A stretch of DNA of 64,000 nucleotides from Bacteroidota bacterium (GTDB lineage: Bacteria > Bacteroidota > Bacteroidia > Sphingobacteriales > Sphingobacteriaceae), in assembly GCA_026224775.1 (NCBI GenBank), contig JAMFRP010000011.1, positions 87,128 to 151,127 on the forward strand. Direction: 5' to 3'. Each line of letters opens with the position of its first letter. Position 1 is the first letter of the stretch. A program made the translations under genes and the position numbers. Below the pieces are notes generated by a model that worked only from the letters and a program-made list of their open reading frames with translations, made no database searches and was not told the DNA's origin. This document shows positions 28,767 to 37,649 of the stretch, piece after piece.

Positions 28767-29984
28767 ATGTATACACATCATACAAAAGTAAACAACCGGT
28801 TGATATTTGTTATGGCATTATCCGCGGGAATTATCGTGGCGAACGTCTATTATAACCAACCGGTTTTGCACGCAATGTCCATTAGCATAGGCGTAAGCGA
28901 CCGACAAATCGGGCGAGTTGCTATGCTTTCCCAATTAGGTTACGGGCTGGGCATGTTTTTTCTTGTGCCGCTCGGCGATAAGCTCCGGCGCAAAGAACTC
29001 ATTTTACTGCTGACCTTTCTGCTCATTGCCGTACTTGTACTTTTTGCGCTCAGCTCGTCATTTTTCCTGCTATGTTGTTTAAGCTTTTTAACAGGCCTGC
29101 TCTCATGTCCGGCACAAATTATACTGCCCATGGCCGCATCTATTTCTAAAGCTGACCGAGGAAAGACAGTAGGCAAGGTTTTCAGCGGAATACTCGTAGG
29201 TATTCTTGGAGCCAGAGTGATTAGTGGATTGGTTAGCGAATGGTTCGGCTGGCGTTATGTGTATGGCCTCTCGGCGTGCCTGGTACTGATAGCCTGCATA
29301 TTGATTAAGTTATACTTGCCGGATCTGCCATCCAAATTTAAGGGTAGTTATGGTCACCTGTTAAAATCAACAATATCCCTGGTAGGCCGCTATAGTGTTT
29401 TGAGACAGGCATCACTTTTGGGCGCTTTTACTTTTGGCATATTTTGCTCCTTCTGGACCACGCTCACTTTTCATTTAAGTGCACCGCCACTAGATTACAG
29501 TACAGGGGCTATTGGTTTGCTTGGCCTGATCGCCATTGGCGGTGCGATAGTAGCACCTGTTTTCGGCAAGCTGGCTGATAGAGGGTATATCTACAAATCG
29601 CTTAGCCTGACCGTTTCGCTGATTATCGGAAGTATCCTTTTAATTAAAGCTTTTCCGGGATCTCTGGTTGTTTTATCAGCAAGCATATTCTTTTTGGATA
29701 TTGGCGTTCAAGCCACTCAGATAACCAATTTTACCCGGATTTACAGCCTACATGAAGATATGCACAGCCGCTTGAATACCATTTATATGACTACCTATTT
29801 TATTGGCGCAGCTTTGGGCACTTACGCCGGTCTGTTTGCCTGGGGAATCGGTGGTTGGTCGAGTGCTACCTTGCAAATGCTGATTTGGGGCCTCATTGCA
29901 ATGATAATTGTGGCGCTGTCCTGGATAAGCCCCCGCAAAACTGTAAATTCCGTACAAACCCTAAAATTTCCGAGAAATAAATAA
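28767..29984 (+). CDS. MFS transporter
   Basis: Major facilitator protein with about 12 membrane spans, probably a proton-driven exporter. The N-terminus has NVYYNQPVLHAM, common in the YgaY/arabinose-efflux-like branch. The loop between spans 2 and 3 has the motif A-like GDKLRRKELI. It begins 86 bp from the divergent AraC gene, and its stop codon overlaps the start of the phosphoesterase gene (TAATG), which indicates a two-gene operon. Substrate not determinable. Confidence 0.88.
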   Translation: MYTHHTKVNNRLIFVMALSAGIIVANVYYNQPVLHAMSISIGVSDRQIGRVAMLSQLGYGLGMFFLVPLGDKLRRKELILLLTFLLIAVLVLFALSSSFFLLCCLSFLTGLLSCPAQIILPMAASISKADRGKTVGKVFSGILVGILGARVISGLVSEWFGWRYVYGLSACLVLIACILIKLYLPDLPSKFKGSYGHLLKSTISLVGRYSVLRQASLLGAFTFGIFCSFWTTLTFHLSAPPLDYSTGAIGLLGLIAIGGAIVAPVFGKLADRGYIYKSLSLTVSLIIGSILLIKAFPGSLVVLSASIFFLDIGVQATQITNFTRIYSLHEDMHSRLNTIYMTTYFIGAALGTYAGLFAWGIGGWSSATLQMLIWGLIAMIIVALSWISPRKTVNSVQTLKFPRNK

Positions 29985-30739
29985 TGCTACAGCTTGCCAT
30001 TTTTAGTGATGTGCATGGCAATTTGCCTGCCCTTCACTCGGTTCTTGAAGATTTGAAACAAAGAGGTGTGGAACAGGCATATTGCCTTGGTGACCTGGTT
30101 GATTTTGCGCCTTGGTCAAACGAGGTCATTAACTGCATCCGATATTTGCAAATACCCTGTCTAATGGGGAATCACGATGAGCGGATCGCATTTGACTACG
30201 AAATATCACCTTTATCTAAACATAGTGCCAAAGAAATAGCATCGCGTATCAAGGCCATCAATTATACCAAACAAACACTGACCGCTGAAAACAAAGCCTT
30301 TTTAAGAACCTTGCCATTAAAAATGAGCATGACGTTTAAGGTGGCAGGACGGGAAATAAAACTACTATTGGTTCATGGCAGTAGTAGTAGCAATGAGGAA
30401 TATATTTATGAAACTCATCCCGAAGATGACATACACAACATAATGACTACCGAAAGTGCGGATATACTGATTATGGGTCATACGCACCTGCCGTATATCC
30501 GTTACATACAACAAAAAATGGCGATTAACTGCGGATCAGTAGGTCGGTCTAAGGAAGCCTCCGGATTGGCAACTTATCTGTTGTTAAATGTTACAGATAG
30601 CACGGTCATCCCGGAAATTGTCAGACTCGCCTATCCTATCCAAGAAACGATTGTAGCCATACAAAAGAGCTATATTCCTGATTTTTATGCGGATTTCTTG
30701 AATAAAAGCAATCTGTTTCTAGGCCAAGCAGACAAATAG
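29984..30739 (+). CDS. Calcineurin-like metallophosphoesterase (YfcE/diadenosine-tetraphosphatase type)
   Basis: Cytosolic binuclear metallophosphoesterase. All metal-binding motifs are present: FSDVHGN (D9, H11), GDLVD (D37), GNHDE (N63, H64), LLVHGS and GHTHLPY. The INCGSVG segment is typical of the DNA-repair/YfcE-like subgroup. Translation is coupled to the MFS gene by a 1-nt overlap. The substrate may be a phosphodiester or nucleotide. A role with the exporter is possible but not shown. Confidence 0.88.
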   Translation: MLQLAIFSDVHGNLPALHSVLEDLKQRGVEQAYCLGDLVDFAPWSNEVINCIRYLQIPCLMGNHDERIAFDYEISPLSKHSAKEIASRIKAINYTKQTLTAENKAFLRTLPLKMSMTFKVAGREIKLLLVHGSSSSNEEYIYETHPEDDIHNIMTTESADILIMGHTHLPYIRYIQQKMAINCGSVGRSKEASGLATYLLLNVTDSTVIPEIVRLAYPIQETIVAIQKSYIPDFYADFLNKSNLFLGQADK

Positions 30740-30784
30740 TGCTTCCATTTTTATACCCAGTAAAAAACATTCTGTAAATCAAAC

Positions 30785-30818
30785 AAAAGGAAATAACCGC
30801 AATTGGCTATTTCCTTTT
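30785..30818 (+). terminator. Rho-independent terminator
   Basis: AAAAGGAAATA (30785-30795) pairs perfectly with TATTTCCTTTT (30808-30818), with an internal ACC/GGC extension and T-run. It ends the MFS-phosphoesterase operon. Confidence 0.8.
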
Positions 30819-31146
30819 ATAAGTATTAGGGGTAGCGGGATCTATCGTCTTAATGCAACTTTCAAAAGTGTGAAAGAGATTTTAAAGGAAAACACTAAAT
30901 ACCACCATGTAAATTAAGGCCTTACAATATTTACTAATCCACATCGCACTGTCCGGGTTACTCACCTGCAGCCTTGTGCAAAGCACTATTGTTTGTTCGG
31001 AACCAGCAAAAAATGTATTATAAAAATAGTCAGAGATACCTGGAAGAACTTCATAGCATCACTTTCAATTTTGCTGAGTATATTTTCAGCGACCTCTTCA
31101 GGGAGGATACCGCGTTCTCCTCCATTGTTTCTTGCAAGCTCCGTAT
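30819..31146. other. Decayed spacer before the coupling-protein remnant
   Basis: No intact gene. On the reverse strand, about 30986-31145, a frame reads like a real protein end (ILPEEVAENILSKIESDAMK). It might be a short-chain dehydrogenase tail, but this is uncertain. Its far side stops exactly where homology to the coupling-protein gene begins, which marks an old junction. Confidence 0.35.
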
Positions 31147-31668
31147 TTTTTTTCCAAAGCCACTCAACTGGATTATGCCATACCCGCTTCAAAAATAGCG
31201 GCTTTATCGTCCGGCGAATTTGTTGGCATGATAGCGGATAATCCGGAACCAAAGATCGACCTGAAAATGTTTCATAGCAAAATACAGAATGATCACGGGG
31301 CCATAGCCAGGGAAGAAGCCGCCTATAAACCTATTCCCATAGTAGATCAGGTGGATGAGGAAATGTTAATGGAAACCTATACTAAAATAAAAGATGATAT
31401 TGCAAGGCTGTTCAAAAATGAACTGGCTACACTGAGAAAAGATGATGAAAAAGAATTAGGGGAGGGCTCTTTGGTAAACATTCCTAAACCAGGGGAAAAG
31501 CTGGTTAGCAAAAAACAGCGCAGGCAAATAAACAAACGTAACAGGCAAAGGGAGCGTGCAACAATGCGCGAAACAAAGCAAACTACTGATAAGCCAGCGA
31601 TGGGCCAAAATAGCAAGTCCGTATCTTATGTTAAAAATGATGATATGGGGCAGGCAATGTCAATGTGG
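31147..31668 (+). pseudogene. Orphan C-terminal fragment of a second TraG-like coupling protein
   Basis: This 522-bp stretch matches 27147-27668 base for base in register at a constant offset of 4000 bp with no net insertion or deletion. The proteins agree in segments such as IPASKIAALSSGEFVGM and IPIVDQVDEEMLMETY. The first 90 bases differ at about eleven positions. The ATPase domain and start are missing. The stop codon of the intact gene (TGA, 27666) is TGG here, so the frame runs on to 31782. It is a diverged relative, not a fresh duplicate, probably left by a second mobilizable element. Confidence 0.85.
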
Positions 31669-32258
31669 TTTTTTTGCTATAATTCTTTGCACTATAAATG
31701 GTTTTGTGGTCAGATCCTACCAGTAGCACCAGTAGTAGCGGCACCGAATTTTTACGCCGCTAACCGACAAAGCTATCCCTAAATGATTCAAGACAGGTCT
31801 TCCGGAAACTTATCAAGACAGTAGTTGCATTTCTGGTTTCAGATGCCGCGAATTGGCTTACCGATGTGCGGATAAGAGCTTCCGGTGGTTCAAAATAATA
31901 CTAAAAAAATTGCCGGAAGTATTTTGTAACAATATTGGCATGATTTGCACCTTATTTAGTACTCAAAATTCATATGTTTTTGACCCTATAATGGTTATCT
32001 TTAAACTCTGACGGCTATTGGAAGAGATAGAATGAAGATACTTGGCGGTTTGGCAGAAGTATAGAAAAACGTGATCGGAACGAATAGGCCGAACTTAACT
32101 GAAAATTGGTTTCTTGGGGTTTTGCGAAGTGGACAAATGGAACGGGGGCTTTTGTAATATTATCTATCTTAAATGAAAAACCGATGACTTTATCATTATC
32201 GAATTTTTCTAACATTGATCGGTTAACAACAAGACTTTTAAGCAATACCTTTAAAAAA
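31669..32258. other. Spacer with read-through frame, no recognised gene
   Basis: The frame of the coupling-protein fragment continues to 31782 only because its stop is mutated. From there to the ferredoxin gene I see no recognisable protein. A forward frame at 32106-32258 (WGFAKWTNGTGAFVILSI) is open into the ferredoxin gene but does not match ferredoxin N-termini, so it is probably leader or debris. Confidence 0.4.
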
Positions 32259-32639
32259 ATGCATATATTAAGACAAATCAAATGTCTTAATATAATACTT
32301 CTAACAACTGCAATAGTGGGAACTTCAGAATTAATCACCGTAAACCTGATCACTGACAGCGTACTAAAGTCAGTTAACGGTTATGCTCGTACGTATAAAA
32401 ATCTCATGGCTTTTTTATCGGCAAAACTTGAACTCGATGATATGGGAGAATGTAAAGGAATGGGGAGATGCGGAACCTGTCAAATCCGTATTGAAAACGA
32501 TTGTAGCCTGATCGGAGATTATGATGGTAATGAGATAAACACTTTGAAGATGTTAGGTAACATCGATCCAAAGGTTAGATTGGCATGCAAAATTTACTTT
32601 AATGAACAGATCGACAATATGGTTATTTCAATTATTTAA
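32259..32639 (+). CDS. [2Fe-2S] ferredoxin, C-x5-C-x2-C type
   Basis: Small electron carrier. In this start's numbering the cysteines are C65, C71, C74 and C110 (CKGMGRCGTC, then LAC), the adrenodoxin-like C-x5-C-x2-C...C cluster pattern. The preceding ITVNLITDSVLKSVNGYAR strand/helix fits the beta-grasp fold. Start is uncertain: ATG 32259 gives a hydrophobic 20-residue extension, while GTG 32316 gives a more family-like start (GTSELITVNL). The next segment to the right is a broken dehydrogenase. Its redox partner is unknown. Confidence 0.7.
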   Translation: MHILRQIKCLNIILLTTAIVGTSELITVNLITDSVLKSVNGYARTYKNLMAFLSAKLELDDMGECKGMGRCGTCQIRIENDCSLIGDYDGNEINTLKMLGNIDPKVRLACKIYFNEQIDNMVISII

Positions 32640-32682
32640 TCAGACATCTTAATTCTAATCGTCAATTGGTAAAAACTAATAA

Positions 32683-32831
32683 ACCTATGCAAGTCTTGAT
32701 GTGGTAAAGAATGAACCAATTCAAGCAAAAGAGCCTTTATCAAATCCTTCTTACCCCGCATATCGCTGGCACCACTAATATGATCTGTTTTCTCATTTTA
32801 TCGTTATTTAATTATCATTTGGCGGAGCGAC
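32683..32831 (+). pseudogene. Remnant of a D-2-hydroxyacid dehydrogenase
   Basis: One frame reads YASLDVVKNEPIQAKEPL (32686 on), which is the family's LDVxxxEP segment. A second frame then reads LLTPHIAGTTN, the conserved TPHIAG motif. The two are separated by a frameshift near 32745. NAD-binding and catalytic Arg/Glu regions are absent. The gene is therefore a short 3'-end relic. Confidence 0.7.
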
Positions 32832-32992
32832 GATCAATTAAAAGGCAAACCTCTGAAAAGCAATTTGTTAATCATATAAAGTATCCTGATTAGGGATCTC
32901 CCTTTATCGCATACTGGTCTTTTGAAATAGGATCTACCGGAGCCTGATCACACGCTCTGCGTCAAACAGTTTTTCTCATCTAACTCCTCGAC

Positions 32993-34414
32993 CTATTCTG
33001 CCAAAACAACTACAGACAGGCTGTTTTTCGCTTTTGGTAGTAACACCAGCATTAAACCGGTTAATGCCAAGCAAACGATATTAGCACTTGTGCTATACTC
33101 AAATGCCTTAGTATACTCAAAAGTATGATTACCTGTATTGGCTATATTATAAAAAATGCCACCAATGATACATATGCCCAATGCAGAAGCCGTTTGTTGA
33201 AAGGTGCTGTAAATTCCTGCCGCTGCCCCGGCAAATTTATGAGGCACTCCGCTTAATGCGAGGTTAAGCAATGAAGGCAACACAAGGCCATTACCCAAGC
33301 CATAAAGCCCCATCAGGCCGAAAATAACACTGCCGCTGACATCTGTTTTAAATAAAATGATCTGGAGAGAAAATGAAATAATTGTAATCACTATCCCCAT
33401 TTGCGGAATGAGTTTACCATACTTGGGGAGCAGTTTAGATGCCGTGATAGAAGACAAAGTGAACAGTAGGCCAGGCAACACAAAATACAATCCAGAATCT
33501 ACCGAAGATATACCCAGTCCGCTTTGGAGGAATACCGCGCTCGTTAGCAGGTAGGACGTATGCATCATAAACTGGAACAGCACAGCTGCCAAACCAATAC
33601 TAAAGTCTTTATTTTGAAAAAGCTCCATATCTATCAATGGATTGATGCCCTTTTTTAATTTTGTTTTCTGATCGTAAATAAAATAAGCGAATAGAATAAA
33701 AGAGAGAAATACAAGAATGATACTCCAAAGCGGCCACCCTGCCTCTCGCCCCTGTGTAAGTGGGTAGATCAGGCAGAAAAGCCCTGCTGTTAAGATAGCT
33801 ATCCCGGAATAATCAAATACGTGATTGCCGTGACGTTTTGTTTCTGATAAGAAATGATGGGTAGCCCACAGCGCAACCAAACCTATCGGCAGATTAATGA
33901 AAAAGATAAGTCGCCAGCCATCAATCATCCCATGAACCCCGGAAAGATAACCGCCCAAAACCTGACCGATAATTGATGCGAGGCCTAATGTAATGCCAAA
34001 CCAGCCGATTGCCCTGGAACGTTCTTTTGTATTGGTAAATAGGATTTGTATAAAAGCGATGGCTTGCGGCACCATAAATGAGGCGCTGATACCCTGGAAG
34101 AAGCGGGTAATATTCAGTTCAAAAGGCGTCTGCGCCAAACCGCAAAAGCACGAGAATAAAGTAAAACTAAACATTCCCCAAAAGAAAATCTTTTTTCTGC
34201 CAAAGTGATCTCCGGCTCTGCCTCCCGTTATTAAAAATGAAGCATAGCCCAATAAATAACCCGCTATCACCAGCTGGATCTGACCGTCACTCGCATGAAC
34301 ACCTTTTTTAATGGAAGGTATAGCTACATTTACAATAAATACATCAATCACAGATAATAAGGGTGCAGTTAGTACAATGATCAAAGCTATCCAGGGAGAT
34401 GTTGTTTTTTTCAT
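32993..34414 (-). CDS. DHA2-family multidrug efflux transporter
   Basis: Fourteen-span major facilitator exporter of the EmrB/QacA (DHA2) family. N-terminal VIDVFIVNVAIPSIKKG and the motif A-like GGRAGDHFGRKKIF are visible. A RAIGWFGITLGLASIIGQVLGG antiporter motif C-like stretch (shortened here) lies in span 5. Length 473 is normal. It is divergent from a TetR regulator, with 84 bp between the genes and a palindrome in that gap. Probably exports toxic organic compounds. Confidence 0.9.
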   Translation of the reverse strand: MKKTTSPWIALIIVLTAPLLSVIDVFIVNVAIPSIKKGVHASDGQIQLVIAGYLLGYASFLITGGRAGDHFGRKKIFFWGMFSFTLFSCFCGLAQTPFELNITRFFQGISASFMVPQAIAFIQILFTNTKERSRAIGWFGITLGLASIIGQVLGGYLSGVHGMIDGWRLIFFINLPIGLVALWATHHFLSETKRHGNHVFDYSGIAILTAGLFCLIYPLTQGREAGWPLWSIILVFLSFILFAYFIYDQKTKLKKGINPLIDMELFQNKDFSIGLAAVLFQFMMHTSYLLTSAVFLQSGLGISSVDSGLYFVLPGLLFTLSSITASKLLPKYGKLIPQMGIVITIISFSLQIILFKTDVSGSVIFGLMGLYGLGNGLVLPSLLNLALSGVPHKFAGAAAGIYSTFQQTASALGICIIGGIFYNIANTGNHTFEYTKAFEYSTSANIVCLALTGLMLVLLPKAKNSLSVVVLAE

Positions 34415-34451
34415 AAGTTAGGCAAAGATAGTTATATAATTCATAAAATAG

Positions 34452-34465
34452 ATAGACTTGTCTAT
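34452..34465. promoter_or_regulatory. Palindromic operator between DHA2 and tetR genes
   Basis: ATAGACttGTCTAT is a perfect 6+2+6 palindrome in the divergent spacer, a layout usual for TetR-type repressors that control themselves and the adjacent exporter. A TATATTTG element (34487-34494) stands only 4 bp before the tetR ATG and could be a -7 box giving a nearly leaderless mRNA. Confidence 0.55.
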
Positions 34466-34498
34466 ATATTTATATTATTAATTTAATATATTTGCAGA

Positions 34499-35095
34499 AT
34501 GAGAGAATCAGCGACAAGGACGAAAATATTGGATGTGGCGTCAAGATTGTTTTATGAACAGGGTTATAATTCAACAGGGATCAATCAAATCATTGCTGAA
34601 GCCGATATTGCCAGAGGTTCTCTGTATAATCATTTCCCATCCAAACGCGATTTGCTTACCGCTTATATTCAGCAATCTGAAGACCTTTGGTTTGCTGAAC
34701 TCGATAAATTCCTGGAATCTATAAATGATCCTAAGCTGCGACTACTGGCCCTGTTTGATTTCCGGGCGGAAAAACAACTTCGATCCAATTTTGGAGGATG
34801 CCAGTTCACCAAGATCATTGCAGAAATGCCGAAGGATGATTTAAATGCTTTTGAACTGGTTCGCCATCAAAAGGAAAGGATCAAAAATTATATTAAAGAT
34901 TTGTTGCAGCAAATAGATCTGAAGCAACCACAAGTCCTCAGTACAAATATGCTCATTGATGCGTTATTTTTAATAATGGAAGGAGCAACGAGTTCGGCCA
35001 GTGTTTACAAACATGTGGAGGCAATTAGAACAGCGAAACAGATAGCTAACGAACTGTTGGATATTGAGCCGGTTTCGCAAAGATCCAGTCTTTAA
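34499..35095 (+). CDS. TetR/AcrR-family repressor
   Basis: DNA-binding repressor with the N-terminal TetR helix-turn-helix (about 10-55: ILDVASRLFYEQGYNSTG, then GSLYNHFPSKRDLL). The C-terminal helical ligand domain resembles the TetR_C group with GGCQFTKIIAEM. It is divergent from the efflux gene and very likely represses it through the palindrome at 34452-34465. The 198-residue length is usual. Confidence 0.92.
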   Translation: MRESATRTKILDVASRLFYEQGYNSTGINQIIAEADIARGSLYNHFPSKRDLLTAYIQQSEDLWFAELDKFLESINDPKLRLLALFDFRAEKQLRSNFGGCQFTKIIAEMPKDDLNAFELVRHQKERIKNYIKDLLQQIDLKQPQVLSTNMLIDALFLIMEGATSSASVYKHVEAIRTAKQIANELLDIEPVSQRSSL

Positions 35096-35239
35096 TAATG
35101 ATCGCTGTTTTAAAGTGCATAGAATGTGATAGTCATCCGTTTAATATAGTTGGGCGAATTATCAAAAGCCTTGTAAGGGATGGTTGTTTTCCACGGTTTT
35201 AGGTATTTTCTTAGTGAATGATTATCCGGCAACTGATTA

Positions 35240-36210
35240 TTACTGGTTCTCTTTGTTCTGACGCATTATCTCGAACGCTTTCATATAATCGATTGTTTCT
35301 TCAGGTAAACTACCCGTAAAATATTCGTAGATCAGTGGATTATGAGTAAAGTAAAGTCCGCAAAACTCAACCCAGTCATCGACGGAAATCTTGCCGTCTA
35401 ACTTGAAAAGCTTACGTGATGGAGTTTTGATTTGATTGGAATGCTTTAAATTATAATGAAAGTCCTTATCCCGTCGCGCGTAGTATTCATCAGGTGTATA
35501 TAGGTGTAATGCCCCGTCAAAGTGTTTAAAACATTTTTTATCCAAGTCGTACTCTGCATGTATATATCTTGCTGGGTGAAAGATGTCATTGTCATTTTTT
35601 AAAGTGATATAATCTTGTTTGAATTCTTCCGCTTGAAAAGCTTTAACACGGGTCAGAGTTTTAACACCATTTATCTCTTCCTCGTAAACTGCGCTGTACC
35701 ATTTAATGTCTATCGCGTAAGCATCGCCAAAAAATCCGAGTTTAAATGGACTTGATATTTCCCTGGTGGCCGTAACTTCACAATATCGTCGGGCATCTTT
35801 GAAATATCATTATTAAAAGGTGGCCCATACCAACGGTCATACTCACCATAATCACCCGCCCTAGCATCAATTCGCACCCGATCCTCATCTAAGGCAATGA
35901 AGGCCTTCACCTCGGAATTTTTGTAGTTCCAGAACTTATTCAGAAAGCCAGGCTCAAAATTTGCAGACGCATAGTGCCCTCTCCGAAATAATGGGCTTGC
36001 CATCAAATAAAATTTGTCGGATTTGAAAACGCCTTTGCCCGCATACGCTTTTGCAAATCTCTTTTTAAGAGTTTCAAATTCGTATAGACCTTCCTTATCC
36101 GGTTTATCGGGAATAAGAAAATTGATTATTTTGGGATGTATCAATAGAACGCCGATGGTGGTTACATATTGAAAGTCAGATGGAGTTAGTTCAATATGTT
36201 TTTCCGCCAT
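35240..36210 (-). pseudogene. Frameshifted gene of unknown function (about 320 residues if repaired)
   Basis: Two reverse-strand frames belong together. The upstream frame starts at ATG 36210 (MAEKHIELTPSDFQYVTTIG) and reads well to DDIVKLRPP near 35770. It then degrades and stops at 35710. From the same point another frame carries on (REISSPFKLGFFGDAYAIDI) without break to the stop at 35240. A single lost base in the CCACCAGGG stretch explains this. Segments WYGPPFNND and VEFCGLYFTHNPL are distinctive, but I do not recognise the family. A 30-codon frame lies just upstream. Real pseudogene and sequencing error are both possible. Confidence 0.6.
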
Positions 36211-36234
36211 TAATTTGGTAAAATATGTTGTTTC

Positions 36235-36327
36235 CTAGGTGGCATCCTCCAATGCTTGCTTGGTTTCAGACCTCAAAGCTTCTTGTTGAACTTTGAGTAT
36301 GTCATTCATTGTCATACGTTCACTCAT
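36235..36327 (-). CDS. Small 30-residue ORF upstream of the frameshifted gene
   Basis: ATG at 36327 opens a short helical-looking peptide (MSERMTMNDILKVQQEALR...) ending at 36235, 24 bp before the start of the unknown gene and in the same direction. Its amphipathic Gln/Glu/Lys-rich composition is protein-like. It could be a leader or a small partner protein. Confidence 0.35.
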   Translation of the reverse strand: MSERMTMNDILKVQQEALRSETKQALEDAT

Positions 36328-36416
36328 ATCGCAAGGTACGAATTCGGCCGTTTTTATTTTTCAAACAATCTTGAGGTAATGGTTTCCAGTTTTATCTTTG
36401 GGCAGATATTATACCT

Positions 36417-37130
36417 ATGTGGTCACGCGTTAAAAAATTACTTAAAAAATTAAATAACACACTTAGTTCAGAGCCGAAAGTTGATGTGCCAAACCCGAAA
36501 GCTGAAAGTAAGCAACCAACTATGCGTACCTGTATCCATGAAGCAGGGCACTATATGGTTGCAAGGATTTTCCCTGAGAAAATCAAGATTAATGAATTAA
36601 ATGCAAATTCCAGTGAACTTGTTGAAGACATGAACGGGGCATTAAATATTACAGACATTGGCTTTGAAACACTTGATTCCTGTGACCACATCATGTTAAC
36701 TGCTGCTGGCGGCCTCGTTGCAAATACAATTAATTCGAGGGGTAAAGATTACGTTGAAAACAATCTTAAGAAATTCCCATACAATCTAGCCGGCCTTGAT
36801 CGTCACGGAATTGGAGGCGATTATGAGTTAATTCAAGAATTCGCCTTGAAAATCGCGGTTTATTGGAGGCTTACAAAAAATGGTTACGTCAAAGTACAAT
36901 GGAACGCTATACAATTCGTTTTTTGCTACCTGATGGAAGAAGCCGTTTGGGAAACACTTTTGATGCTGGCTCACGCATTACATATTAAAGAAAATTACAA
37001 ATTATCGCCGTCTGAAGCTGAGGCGGTAATATCCCTAAGCCCGCATTTAAATGGATTGGGGGATGTCACCAAACAATATTTATCAGACAGATACCCTTTA
37101 ACTAAGGATAAGGCGTTAAAATTATTATAA
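36417..37130 (+). CDS. HEAGH-motif protein resembling an isolated M41 (FtsH) peptidase domain
   Basis: A 237-residue soluble protein with a zinc motif HEAGH at 41-45 (MRTCIHEAGHYMVARIF), as in FtsH peptidases. GGDYELIQEFA (D135) sits where FtsH has its third zinc-binding Asp (N-D-L-x-x-A-T). A LTAAGGLVAN helix lies between, comparable to the FtsH GGRAAE segment. No AAA ATPase or membrane span is attached. It is divergent from the unknown reverse-strand genes. Function unknown: it may be a stand-alone metalloprotease acting in defence or stress. Confidence 0.55.
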   Translation: MWSRVKKLLKKLNNTLSSEPKVDVPNPKAESKQPTMRTCIHEAGHYMVARIFPEKIKINELNANSSELVEDMNGALNITDIGFETLDSCDHIMLTAAGGLVANTINSRGKDYVENNLKKFPYNLAGLDRHGIGGDYELIQEFALKIAVYWRLTKNGYVKVQWNAIQFVFCYLMEEAVWETLLMLAHALHIKENYKLSPSEAEAVISLSPHLNGLGDVTKQYLSDRYPLTKDKALKLL

Positions 37131-37200
37131 CCGGCTCTTTACTCAATAAATTTCATTTTTTTGAAAGAAACCGCCTTATATTAGAGATATATTGTGTTTT

Positions 37201-37228
37201 GATACCTTGAGTGTGGGTATCTCTTTTT
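37201..37228 (+). terminator. Terminator with a competing upstream arm
   Basis: GATACC (37201-37206) pairs with GGTATC (37216-37221), followed by TCTTTTT. An upstream AGAGATA (37183-37189) can instead pair with TATCTCT of the right arm, so two exclusive structures are possible. It lies about 70 bp behind the HEAGH gene. Confidence 0.55.
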
Positions 37229-37649
37229 GTCGGGATGGCGGGACGATGAGCGAAGCATTTTAATTTGTTTTTCAGCGGCGCTTTGGCCTTGACGTTTTAC
37301 CGCTTTTCGTTTTTGATGCCTAAGCGATAAAATGGATTGGTGTGCAAAAATTAATTCCAGATATAGTTAGGTGTTTTAATGCTGAACCATATTCGCTTAC
37401 GAAACCTTCGAAAAATCCTTTCCATAAATACAAACTACCCTTTTGCAAATTATGATCTACAATGGTTTAATAACTGTTTAGTTCTGATGTACTCTCTCAA
37501 AATAAGGCACTTTTGAAATTTTTATTTCGGATTTGGCGGAATGAAAAACGATCGCAAGTATTTGTTTTTTAATAAATTAACAGAATCCGCTCTCCTTTCC
37601 TATTTTCTGGCTCTCGTTTTGGCATGCTGCTGCAAATAAAGAGTAATCA
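37229..37649. promoter_or_regulatory. Intergenic control region upstream of the kdp locus
   Basis: About 420 bp without a recognisable gene. It should hold the kdp promoter. Near its end, TTTTGGCATGCTGCTGCA (37617-37634) looks like a sigma-54 -24/-12 site, but the GG-GC spacing is 9 instead of 10. I cannot claim a functional site. Confidence 0.4.

Noticed and set aside
30826..30845. Second copy of the tRNA-Met 3' end (att)
   Set aside because: Only GTAGCGGG plus a few bases match, which is too short to be an attachment site.
37617..37634. Sigma-54-like promoter upstream of kdp
   Set aside because: GG and GC elements are 9 bp apart instead of the required 10. A second overlapping possibility has 11. 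Not accepted without start mapping.
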